Origin: Hirudinaria manillensis
Taxonomy: Eukaryota > Annelida > Clitellata > Hirudinida > Hirudinidae
Assembly (NCBI GenBank): GCA_034509925.1
Contig: CM067533.1
Location: 5,772,535 to 5,836,534, forward strand
Length of the DNA stretch: 64,000 nucleotides
Direction of reading: 5' to 3'
Shown: positions 1 through 10,720 of the stretch, piece after piece
Position numbering within the stretch: position 1 is the first letter of the stretch
Layout: the number at the start of each line of letters is the position of its first letter
The notes under the pieces: model-generated
Told to the model about the DNA's origin: nothing
The model's input: the letters and a program-made list of their open reading frames with translations, nothing else
Databases searched by the model: none
Translations under genes and position numbers: made by a program

Positions 1-2426
1 AGATTTTTTAATGTCATCTGTCGTCGCATTTAATTCTAGACCTAACACTTTGTAGTGACATCTCATAGCCATCGTTCCCGTGTTTTTAACTGAATGTTTA
101 TTTCTCTGTTGTCTGAATTACACTCACAACGTGAGAGCAAAGAAATATATGTGTTTAACAAAAGTGTTTTTAGTAGGAAAACATGCGTGGTTTAATTTTT
201 ATGAAAATAAAATTTAATGTAACAATTCATGGTTATTTGTTTAATGCAGTCATGAGAAAACAGGGTCTCTGTTTCAAAGAATTCCTCGAAAATCGAACTC
301 CGGCGGTTAAGCAGAAAAATCGTCTATAATTAGAAATGGGTGGTCACGGCCCTCTTATTGATGTAGTTCTTAAGTTGATGCTTAAATAGATGTTATTAAC
401 AAAATTATTCTAATTTTCACGAAACTAATAGTTACCCGGGAGGAACCTCAGTGATACATGCCTCCACGGGACTCTGAAGTAGAGATGGAACCAGATCTGT
501 ATTTTTGACCCGGTCCGGCTAAATCGCTGACTCGTTGACCCGGTTCCATCTCTGCTCTAAAAGGCCATGCAAAGGAGATGATTTTCTGATTTGGTTACAG
601 CTTTTAAGAAAACCAACCAAACTACTAGTGACTCAGAAATGCATTGCAAAGCCTGGATTCCAAACTGTTATCCAGGATCCAGAACACTTTGGAGGAAGAG
701 CAAAATTTGGAATAGAAAATTTATGAGGAATTTAACAGAATATGTAAAAATGATCAGTTTAAATCGCGTCATTTGGACTTTATTAGGGCTAGTACCAAAC
801 AAAGTTATTGCACGAACAATGATATGAGTATGACCCGGTTAAAATGATATCATTGTAGGCCAATATTCCAAGAATATGAAGAATATGAAGAAATAAAATT
901 TAATGCAAATTAAATTAAGTGCTAGAGTCGAGGTTTTTCAAATACGTGTATCTTTTTTATATTAAATGTATTAACTTAATTATATTGATTTTAGAACAAT
1001 TTAAGACTAGATACGATCTCAATGAAACCGCTGCAAAAATTTTTACAGGTAGATATTGGGGAGTAGTTTTATGAAGTCCGACAGTACAGCTGTGCTAAGA
1101 AAACACAAATTAGTATGTTCTGCATAATTTCCCTTTTACCTTTCGTCTCATTGATAATCTAGTAACAGATTGCAAATCTGCCAACGAAAACATGTGATTC
1201 ATCATGACTGACCTTGCCTTCACCTTTAAAAACGTTCGTATAAATTGACATAAATTGTATTTATTTATTTATTGAATCCTCAATTATTCGTATAAGCAAT
1301 TAAGCTGGCGATTAATAACACTTTGTTAGGGCTGAATACTTTTGAAATATTGGAACGCAATTCAGTTATGAATTAGACGGCCCGCTTTTGAAATGAAATA
1401 TGGAAATGTAAGAGCAGTTCGTCCCCCGAGTTTTCAAGAAGCGGTAATTTTGAGGCATCAAACAACAACAAATTATACTTTAATTAGAAACAATAATGAG
1501 GATGGCGACAATGTTTGAAAGATAATAATTATTGAGAATTGTATTAGATTAAAAAAGATGTACTCATTCTCGTAAACAAACGAATTTCGATTCATTGATT
1601 GAATTATCACTTTTTTACTTCTTTTAAAACCGGCATCACATATTTTCTCGTTTGATCAGCCCCGAATCAATTATCACGTTCATCTTCATCTCATAAATGT
1701 TTATCAATCCAAAAACAAATCCAAACATTCAAAAAGACGGGCAAAAATTTGAAGTGGACACGTTTCAAACGATCGCAAACATGAAAATGTGGTTCTTCAA
1801 AAACTTTTTCTATCGATTACCGAAGTGTTTGTGTTAATTTGATTTTCACTCTAAAAAGGCTCTTCATTATAATGTAGGACAATTAACAGTTATACGTTGA
1901 ATTCTTTTAATCATATCCCGAAAATGTTACTAAATTTCCGATGACATTATGCACATTTTTATTCTATATAACACTTTCCGATATCACATGTTCTAGCATT
2001 ATAATTATTAAACTTTTCATAACCGCAGCAAGGGCGGGTCCTCCATTGAGATTATTATTATTATTATTAATTATTATTATTGTTTCGTATAATCTCAAGT
2101 TTGAAATTTGCAAGTCAAGTACGTCTTCGACGTAGAAGTACCAAGAATTGCATTAATACTTCCACATCTCCTTTTATGCGGATTGTAAAGCAACTTGTCA
2201 AAAAAGGGCCATTTCATTGTTCAGCCTTAAAGGTGAAACAAGTCGAACGAGCAAACAATAGGCGGCTGCTAAATGTTTTGGAAATAAAAGCTTTGGTAAA
2301 AGGTCGCTGTGGGAGGATTAAATCGGTGATTGTCGAAAGTTAAACTACGTGGTTATGTGTCATAGCTAGTATAAAATAGTTTCAACTTTATCGATTGATA
2401 ATTAAGTAAATCGATTGTCTTCGGAG
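1..2426. other. AT-rich intergenic DNA upstream of the fucosyltransferase gene
   Basis: No open frame here has recognisable protein features; the longest (87 codons or fewer) look like chance. A 12-bp inverted repeat lies at 481-553, and the motif TGACCCGGT occurs three times (near 508, 535 and 832). A short ATT microsatellite lies at about 2049-2081. The promoter of the fucosyltransferase gene should be in the last few hundred bases, but I see no convincing TATA box or initiator. Confidence 0.6.
481..553. repeat. 12-bp perfect inverted repeat with inner direct repeats
   Basis: AGAGATGGAACC at 481-492 is the exact reverse complement of GGTTCCATCTCT at 542-553, with a loop of 49 bases. Inside the structure TTGACCCGGT occurs twice, and TGACCCGGTT recurs at about 832. 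This could be the end of a small transposon or a stem-loop. No coding capacity or clear target-site duplication was seen. Confidence 0.5.
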
Positions 2427-3563
2427 ATGCTTTGCGAGGTCAGCCGTAGCAAAATATTGGTCGTTTATGCGGGAACTATCACATTTATCTTGTTCGCCAC
2501 ACTTTTCTACAGAAACCAGACTATTTTTGACAAAGTAAGCATCATTACTTCATATCCTCAGACCTTGGGACAAAATGATTCGCTACAGACGACCTCGGCG
2601 AAGCAGACGCCTTTCCGCATCGTCACCCCTCCCATAACTCCAGCGATCAATTCAAGGATTAGTCGAGATTGTGGGGATTACGTCATTTTCTCAAACGGAT
2701 TTTCAGACGGTCGAGGCCTTGGAAACCAAATGTTCAACTTAGCTGCTGGAGTTCTCATTGCCAAGCTTACCGGAAGAAGGATAGCAGTTAATAATACCGT
2801 AATTTCTCATCTTTATCTCGAAGAACTCTTCAATTTCACATACGAAAGATTCAACAAGACTTGTAACATATATTCAACAGGTGATAAATTTAATCTCGCT
2901 TACAATCCTGAGGTTGAATTATTGGAAGCTAGTAGAACAACAAATTTCGCCAGCAAAACGATATCTATTTCTGGATTTTTTCAGAGCTGGAAATATGCAA
3001 TCAACGAAGAGCTGTTGAGGAGCAAATATTTCAGGATTAAAAAAGAATTTAAAGATTCGGCAGAGGCGTTTTTTGCTGCGAACCAACCAAAAGGTTGGCG
3101 CCCGGACACTTTCACCCGAGTGGGAATCCATGTACGCAGAGGAGATGTTTTGACGGACCACAGCCAGAAATTCGGTTACACCACTCCATCGGCTTCCTAT
3201 TTTAAAAATGCTATGGTGCACATGATGACGCTCTACAGAAGAGTCCAATTTGTTGTTGTTTCCAATGATAAACATTGGATACAACGAAATTTTGATGAAA
3301 ACCTCTTTAAAGACGTCAACACGACTTCTTTCATGTACAACATAGTCCACTCGATGTCCGAAAGCAGAGAAATCGAATTTAGCTTGCTTGCATCTTGTCA
3401 CCACACCATCATGTCCACAGGAACCTTCGGATGGTGGGCAGGGTGGCTCAATCGGGGCACCACCATTTACTACAAGGAATGGCCCAGGAAAGGTTCGACG
3501 TTAGATACCAAGTTCAAGAAAGAAGACTTCTTCCCCCCTAATTGGATAGGCATATCGGATTAA
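2427..3563 (+). CDS. Galactoside alpha-1,2-fucosyltransferase-like protein (GT11), intronless
   Basis: The 378-residue protein is predicted to transfer fucose from GDP-fucose to terminal galactose of glycans in the Golgi. It has type II membrane topology: a short cytosolic tail, a membrane anchor at about residues 10-28, a stem of about 60 residues, then the catalytic domain. The GT11 signatures are present: GRGLGNQMF near residue 95, the nucleotide-sugar motif VGIHVRRGD at 232-240, and the segment around STGTFGWWAGWLN near 330-342. Several N-glycosylation sequons are visible. The first ATG is at 2427; the frame is open a few codons upstream only through a TTG. The whole gene is one exon, unlike most neighbours. 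GT11 enzymes form expanded families in many invertebrates, so the acceptor substrate cannot be told from sequence. Confidence 0.92.
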   Translation: MLCEVSRSKILVVYAGTITFILFATLFYRNQTIFDKVSIITSYPQTLGQNDSLQTTSAKQTPFRIVTPPITPAINSRISRDCGDYVIFSNGFSDGRGLGNQMFNLAAGVLIAKLTGRRIAVNNTVISHLYLEELFNFTYERFNKTCNIYSTGDKFNLAYNPEVELLEASRTTNFASKTISISGFFQSWKYAINEELLRSKYFRIKKEFKDSAEAFFAANQPKGWRPDTFTRVGIHVRRGDVLTDHSQKFGYTTPSASYFKNAMVHMMTLYRRVQFVVVSNDKHWIQRNFDENLFKDVNTTSFMYNIVHSMSESREIEFSLLASCHHTIMSTGTFGWWAGWLNRGTTIYYKEWPRKGSTLDTKFKKEDFFPPNWIGISD

Positions 3564-4154
3564 AAGTTGAAGAATGTCATTAGCCACTAGGTTCTCAATT
3601 AACTAACTAGTATTAAGTCAATGTTTTAAAGTCATTACAGGAAACTACATTATATGGTTTGTTTGCTGATCTTTCACTGTCCTGTGGCTTACTTCGATTG
3701 TAAGAAATGACATATATTTGCCTATAATTAACCTTTCTTTCAAGATGGTATCACTGTGAGTCAAGTTGTTTTGTGATCGGTCGATCTTCAAGTCGGGACA
3801 TTAATTAGCTCAAGTGGTTATAAAAAAAAGCAGTGCTATGGAATCAGATGATTTTGAACAGTTTGTGAATTGTAATAATAACGAACTGATTGTGATAATA
3901 TAAACTGATTTGTACATTAAAACACTGTGTTCGATTTTAAGCAACAAATTACAATTTTTATTATTAAAAATAATATTAATAATAATTTGTGAGAAAAATT
4001 ACTGCTCGATTTCGATGAAAATTTGTACTTTAGAGGGCATAACAACTTCCAAGTTTGGGGTAGACTGCGTTAATCGATTTAGTACGATAGATTTACACCC
4101 AACATCTGCTCGCTAAAGATGCTTTTGGAGGGGTTTCTTTGAAACTTTAAATTC

Positions 4155-4190
4155 CCAATTAATAACTAGAATAATTTTATTATTAATTGG
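4155..4190. repeat. 11-bp inverted repeat (hairpin)
   Basis: CCAATTAATAA at 4155-4165 pairs exactly with TTATTAATTGG at 4180-4190 across a 14-base loop. In such AT-rich DNA this may be chance. Confidence 0.4.
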
Positions 4191-5522
4191 ATCTAAAATT
4201 GATTATTGAAATAATATGAGAAATCTGAGATTTCAATACCCACGGAATTCAATATCTACGGAACTTGCAGCAGACCCTTGAAGTACTTCCAAAGCTTTAC
4301 AATCAGCTACCTTCGAGGTAAGGGACCTGTCAAGGGAAATAAGGGAAGAGTGATCTTAAGAAGCAGATGGAATATATGAATGCCATAGATACCTGGATAA
4401 ATGACAGGCAAAAGACAACTCCCTGCCACAAGTTTTATCGGTTTGTCAGGAAATAGGTGCTAGGGTAGGGTCTAGGTACGGTTAAGTTGGGTCGGAGTTA
4501 GATTCCCGCCTGTGAGTTGTCTTTCGCTTGTCACTCATCCAATATTCAATGCAAACTTCTGGACGGCTACAAGCAAGTAGGTGAAATCGTAAATAATCAC
4601 CTCTGAGCTTTCAAAGTAAATTGAAACGCCCCTCTTAAATGACAGATTTCGTATGAATCTAGAAAAACTGAAGTTATCAGATATTAAAGGATCAATGGAT
4701 CAAATGTAAAAAAAAAATGTTGACATTTTCCGGGATATTGGCCAGAGTAGGATTAAATTAAAAATAGCGATATTTTTATTTTTTAGAATATTTTAATCTC
4801 TAACAAATTGTGCAGATATATGCATCTCATGATGTTTAATTTAGTGTCACGTCTTCTTTTAAATAAGATTTAATTTTAGCTTTTAATTTTGTTGGACGAC
4901 TCACGATGTACACAATAGTTAGGTGAATTGTGATAAGATGTGGCTGTCGTGTTAGAAGTAAAAAATCTTATATGGTCATAGATAATATCTTTGATATAGT
5001 AGCTCTAACACAGCAGGTAGAACGTCAAAACTTTGTTCAAAGATTGTCTTCTATCTAGAATTCACCTTGATTGTAAAACAAAAAATTAGGACAATAAAAG
5101 TCGTCACTTAGAACCAGTTTGTGTTGTCTATCGCATGTAATCGATTATTCAATTGTTATGCACCGATATATCTAAATGAATATGGCGAAGTATTGAGAAT
5201 CAAAACTTCGCCGCTTAATTCAGTTTAAATATCTTTATGGTTTGTAGTACTTGCTGCATAGTTATTATGCCTCGACATTCATTGATTTAGAGAGCGTTTG
5301 CAGCGAGATGTTCATTAATCAGGCTGCTTCAATAATCGATTACCTCCCGTGCAACGCCGCTCGATTAGCCATTCATCAATCGCAGAAGAAATGATATTGA
5401 GACTGGAGAGAAATTGATAACAACAAGTTGGCCGTAAAATGGCAGACGAATCAATTCGAGTGGTTAATTAAGATGAACCATGAACAAATTCAGAATCATA
5501 AGACCCTTTTATTCATTGCATG

Positions 5523-5575
5523 AATTTAAATTATTTAGGTAATTAAATTATGTATTTACCTAAATAATTTAAATT
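5523..5575. repeat. 20-bp perfect inverted repeat with 13-base loop
   Basis: The 20 bases at 5523-5542 are the exact reverse complement of those at 5556-5575; the core arm is TTTAGGTAA / TTACCTAAA. The loop is 13 bases. A perfect 20-bp stem is longer than expected by chance even in AT-rich DNA. It could be a folded MITE relic or a cruciform. No coding sequence overlaps it. Confidence 0.7.
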
Positions 5576-6403
5576 ATAGGTCGTTTGAAACCCAAAATAA
5601 TTTGAAAATTATTAGAGTTTCCTTGTTATGAGTAGCTTTCACCATAACCATGTTAACACTTTTTCCTTCACCTTTGAGCCTGGTTACTGTTTATGTAAGA
5701 CTGACTTCAAAAAGTGAAATTTAAAGAGAGTAAATAATATTTCCCTTTGAAAGGTGCTAACCAAATATTTTTGGAAGCATCACAAGGTTCATTTCCTACT
5801 CATTAAAGACAAACAAAATTTATAAAAAATATATTTGTTAAAAATATGCCATTATGTCGAAATGAACTAAAATGAATGCAATAATTTTCTTTTTTTTTTG
5901 ATAAAGTTGAACTTAGCTTCCAAGAAGTTTTAAAATATCAATTTCTAACAAATTCAAAATTAAATAAGTCAAAATTATTTAAGTTATTGAACTTTAATGA
6001 TTCCTAATTTTTTTTTTGGTCAACATTCCCTTTCCAATTGAATGTAATTTATGAATAAATAAATAATAAATAGGAGCAAATAAACAATAATTTTTTCTTG
6101 TAATTGGCTAACTTCATTTTAAAATAAGTTTAATAAAAACAAAATAAAAACCAGATTTTTGAATAAATTATTAAAGAGAGTAAGTCTTCATGCTTATTAT
6201 GCTGGTTGGCAAAATTGTTATCAAAAAAACATTTGATCTTATAACTAGAACTTATTATGACTACGACTTAATAAAACAAAATCACACTCGAAGCAATTCA
6301 AAAGCATTGTGAAAATGTGCCACGTGTCACGCTGAGGACATGATAGTTGCTATGCAACATTAACTTGTTCAGCATTTTCTTATTTATCTTATAAGATTTA
6401 GGA

Positions 6404-6409
6404 TTTATT
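6404..6409 (-). terminator. Candidate poly(A) signal AATAAA for the SV2-like gene
   Basis: TTTATT on the plus strand reads AATAAA on the minus strand, about 125 bases past the stop codon of the SV2-like gene. Position and orientation fit a cleavage/polyadenylation signal, but no transcript evidence is available. Confidence 0.4.
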
Positions 6410-6532
6410 ACTTGCTTTTCTAGCATTCATTTTAGACATGCTGAATGATTGTAACTTCAAAGTCAGCCGTAAAAAAACTAATTACTCTAGTATTAAGCTT
6501 CACGTGTCCCATTCTGGGAATACATTTATAAA

Positions 6533-8856
6533 TCATGTCAGATCTATGCCCCTTGTTTCTTTCAGAAACCATGTCATAAAGCTTGCAATGGAGAGCAGTA
6601 TGGCAGTTGCTGCCAAGGGAATAACACAGTTGATCTGCAGCAGATACCCCATGAGGAGATTGATCAAAATTGCAGAGAATCTACAAATACTTAGACAGAA
6701 ACCTGAACCTGTGGACCTATTAATGCACAATATGTATTAGAAATGAGTAGAACTGAGTGAATTGCCTAAAATATTATTTTACCATTTTTAAAACAATTTA
6801 GAGCAAAGTTAAACTTTATAACCTTAAATTACTAGGAAATGCCTCTGTCATTATCACATTGGATACGTTCCAAAACAAAGATGTCAGCAGTCCAAAAATG
6901 CATGAAAATATAAATGCTTGGAGGCTATTTTTCATGGCATATATAAGAAAGACACTGACTCCTGATAGTAGAAGACTTGAAGCTGCAATGGAGGCACAAT
7001 AAATAAATTGTTATGAATGGCAAAAACATTAGTTTTAAAAAAGCAAAGAGACTAACATAAAAGCAATCTCCTTCCAACTCTATCAATTGCAAGAATAACC
7101 AAAATACTTCCTGGAATTGTAGAAGCCATGACCATCATGCTTTCCAAATAAACTTTTGCTGGAGTTGTGCAAACATCTGCCAGGATATCATTTCCACTTG
7201 CGGTGACATTACCTTCAATGCAAATGGAGCCATTGTACATGTCCATTCTTTTGAATAATTCGGGAAACCACATGATCATTCCATAGTAACTGAAATATTA
7301 TCTTTTATGACAATCAACAGAAATCTCGTAGTTTCTGCAGATTCATACCCAAAGGACATGGAATTATAAATAAACAAAAGGACAAGTGTCTGACATCTAA
7401 GATTATCCATGAACAGCATGCCCAACTGCTTCAACATCTGTGAATAGAGTTTGTTAAATTCATTAAATGCAGACACAGTTGTTATTACATTAAAATATTT
7501 ATTGAAACCTTTGTTAAGTAATATCGTAATCTCTCCAAAATGTGTAAAACTGATAAATTATTCATCTTGCTTGGAAACTCCTTCTTTCTATCTTCATTAT
7601 CCAGTTGGAGGAGTTCTTCCTTAAAGTATAAGGAGCGTTTGGTAATTAATTTTAATTAATCCAAGGCAACTACAAACCAATCTTACCTCAAACAAGCTGG
7701 GGTCATAGTTAGGCCTATTTTGTTTAAACATGGATCTCAAAACTTCCTTTGTTTCCTCTATCTTGTAGTTCTAGAATTATTTACTTGAATAATATAAAGA
7801 AAATTGCCATAAAATCATTAATTAAGGGCTCACTTCATAAAGAAACTTTGGTGATTCAGGCATGAAAATGAAACAGATGGCTGATATTAAAGCAGGAAGG
7901 CAACATATGAATAAGTACCACTGCCAGCTTTTATACTTAAAGTTTACTGAGTCTGACCAAGCAATTCCACTTGGAATTATCAACCATGCAGAACCTGGTG
8001 CAACAGAATAATAAATGAATTTATTGAATATACATAATCACAACAAGTAAAGATATTTTTACCTGATGCTATAATTCCACCAATTGCCCAAAAAATACTT
8101 ATAAAGGTGATGGAAAAGCCTCTATTTTCTTTTGAATGGAATTCAGAATTATAAGTGAAAAGAACTGGAACACTTCCCCCCACTCTATAAAATATTAATA
8201 ATTAATTAAGTTAACAGATTGCATTGATGACAAAAAGTAAAGTGCTACCCAATTCCACTTAGTAGCCTAAATGCAATAAAAAACTCAAAAGACTGAGCTA
8301 AACTGGATATTAAACTGAATAATCCATTGGCTGTGAGAGACAAGATCAAGGAAGTTTTTCTACCTATCACATCACCAAGACATCCACAGATGAGTGATCC
8401 GATGCACATTCCTGACGTGGTGGCATACATAAGATGGTCATTATAAAATTGATTATGCTTGTAAAATCAATTAACTAAATAACAGGCAAATAATAATATT
8501 CATCACCAAAAAATATAGATGAGTTAATCCACCCCTTCTTCCCATCATTCAGTTTCAAATCACAGGATGCTTCTGGTAAGATATTTGCAACACTAAGAAC
8601 TTCAATGGCATCACTACTAAGAGCCAAGCCACACAGAGCAGCCAATTTGTAGTTGAAAACTCCAGGTCCTAATATGGCAAAATGAACTATGAATCTATTT
8701 TGTTTTGAGTTTACTTATTGTTAATTCAACTACCAGTGTTGGCCAAAATTCTCCAAAACGAGTCTTTCTTCTTCAATATGGATACACCTGCACGATAATC
8801 GCTTGTTATTGTTATTCTACACAGCCAATTGATTAATTAAAACCTTCATCATCCAT
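6533..8856 (-). CDS. SV2-like (synaptic vesicle glycoprotein 2 family) MFS transporter
   Basis: Twelve exons: 8856-8844, 8787-8734, 8668-8507, 8411-8249, 8184-8063, 7994-7834, 7770-7687, 7619-7509, 7437-7349, 7289-7057, 6982-6823 and 6716-6533. All have GT-AG introns in phase and sum to 511 residues from MDDEGV to KETRGIDLT. The order of motifs follows SV2: FNYKLAALCGLALSSDAIEV in TM1, the MFS loop GDVIGRK, LSGIGVGGSVP, SEFHSKENRG, FMPESPKFLYE, then in the second half GMIMWFPELF and DRVGRR. Introns are 56-120 bp in most cases. Relative to vertebrate SV2 it lacks the long cytosolic N-terminus and the large luminal loop between TM7 and TM8. Only about 40 residues remain there, with sequons NGS and NVT. 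It is probably a membrane carrier of the SV2/SVOP group; the substrate is unknown and synaptic location is not implied. Confidence 0.9.
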
Positions 8857-10720
8857 AACCGAACTTCGCTAGTTAGCCCCTGACAACGATAAACAATCAG
8901 CACAACACGAACTGTTTAATCAAAGATTTAAGACGCAATGTTAATCTAGCTATAAGTTGATAATCCAAAAAAATGAAGATCTTGGAATCAAATTTTGAGA
9001 CCTGCAACTAGGAAAATACCACGTGTCACTGTCACGATTTTATCTCCCACAATTTACATAAAATTCAGCTAAATCATAGCTTAGTTCCGTCTGCTGATGA
9101 ACTTCCTGGCACGCGCGCTGCACTCAAGTCACACTTACTTAACTTCTTAACCACTAAAAGCTATTGCACTTCTGTTCTAAGCTGTAATCCAGTCCTGAGA
9201 GAGAAATAATCACTGATGAAAAGAAGAATTCGGTGAATCCCTTTCCTTTCAAGGAATACTTCCTATATTTATTTTCCAAAATGTCTTGCGGGGCAGCTTT
9301 CGACCATGGTATCAAAGGGCGGACAATGCACACATTTTCATCTAAACCAATACACGAAACAGACTCCACTTAGCTAATTCTAATTTTTATGATTTATGTT
9401 TTCCCGACCCCTAGAGGATGTACCCTGGTGGGTGGATACAAACCCCCAAGCAGCTTTAAAACTATATCCTAATTTTTTTGGCGTCGGATCATTGATTAAT
9501 GCAAAAGCCCTTGTCGTAGACTTTCCCCCACTGAACAATGTTTTTATGTTTTGGACATTGTGTCTAAATTGTAAAATTAAAATTATGAACAACATTTTCT
9601 CCAGCTACTCAAAAAGCTCTCAACGGTCGGATGAAAGGTCGTTCTCAATGATAAACAAAATGTTGCAAGATGATGCTGCCTACTCCGACATCTCGCAAGA
9701 CACTTAACGCCACTATGAGTTAAGGCATCTGTTAACCCAACGATTGGAGACATGAAACATACTTTACCGTCACTCGGTCGACACCCATTATATAACCCCT
9801 TTGAGATAGCTTTAAAACAGTCTCAAAAGTAAGACAAAATTAAATATCCAAGTATGAGATTTTTGTTCTGATAACTTCCATTACTTTCGTCGTTAATAAA
9901 ACTAAATTGATTAAATTGACTAGTGCTTCGTCGTCGGCTGCAAAAATTTAGTCACAAATAGACGCGTAACTGAGAGCACCAAGTCGAAAATGCTTGTCAA
10001 AGCTAGCAAAAAAAAAACGGCCTAGAACCTAGAATCAACTCATATCTCAGCAAACTGCATAATTGTTCTGGAAATTAAAGCAGACAAGGGCATCTTTTGG
10101 GAGACTGCAAGAAGTGACCATCTCTTGCACTCAAACTGCAAACAGCAAAACAAATCGGCCGATCAGATTTTGAACCAATTTAAAGCTCAAAAACTGTAAA
10201 AATTTCAATTGCAAAAGCTCACTATAATGAAACACTAATACATGGCAGAATGGAGGTTAGATGCTCCAGAAATACGTGGAATGAATAAGGTGTCATACTG
10301 CAGTCATTAAGTTCGGTGCTGAGAGTCACTGATGTGAGTTTCAAACACAATTACATAAGCACGGATCGATTGATACCCGGAGTTTCACGAGAATTTCTAA
10401 TCGAAGTACGTCTCGGCATATGTTTTGAAGTAAACATTACCAAGCCAAACGATGCAGAAAATCCTCTGACGGTTATATGCAAATTGAAACATTAAAAACA
10501 GATGTATGCTCCCTAAAAGATGTGGAAAAAAATGAATGTGTTGATTACACTTCTGTTAAACACTAAATAGAATCAGAATGCTTCTGCATAATACTCTCCT
10601 AATGAAAACAATCATTCTTTTTAGATCCCCCAGATTGTCTTTTTAAGAATCATTGTGAATCAGGTTAAATAAACACAAGCTTAGACACCAAATTCCACTG
10701 TTGATCCTCATGAACTGAAC
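8857..10720. other. Intergenic DNA between SV2-like promoter and arfaptin 3' end
   Basis: The SV2-like gene starts at 8856 on the minus strand, so its promoter should lie just to the right. An E-box in the context CCACGTGTCAC lies near 9019, about 160 bases upstream of the start. A 103-codon plus-strand frame (9396-9707) and facing minus-strand frames (9154-9369 and 9380-9595) have no recognisable family features. They may be chance or a lineage-specific small protein. Nothing else is seen up to the arfaptin stop. Confidence 0.5.

Larger units (their letters stand above)
3564..6532. other. AT-rich intergenic DNA, no gene seen
   Basis: This 3-kb gap separates the fucosyltransferase gene (+) from the 3' end of the SV2-like gene (-), so both genes end into it. 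It is very AT-rich with homopolymer runs. It holds two hairpin-forming inverted repeats (4155-4190 and 5523-5575) and an E-box context, CCACGTGTCAC, at about 6319. No open frame has family features. Confidence 0.6.

Noticed and set aside
2919-3404. 161-codon minus-strand frame opposite the fucosyltransferase
   Set aside because: Antisense shadow of a conserved coding region.
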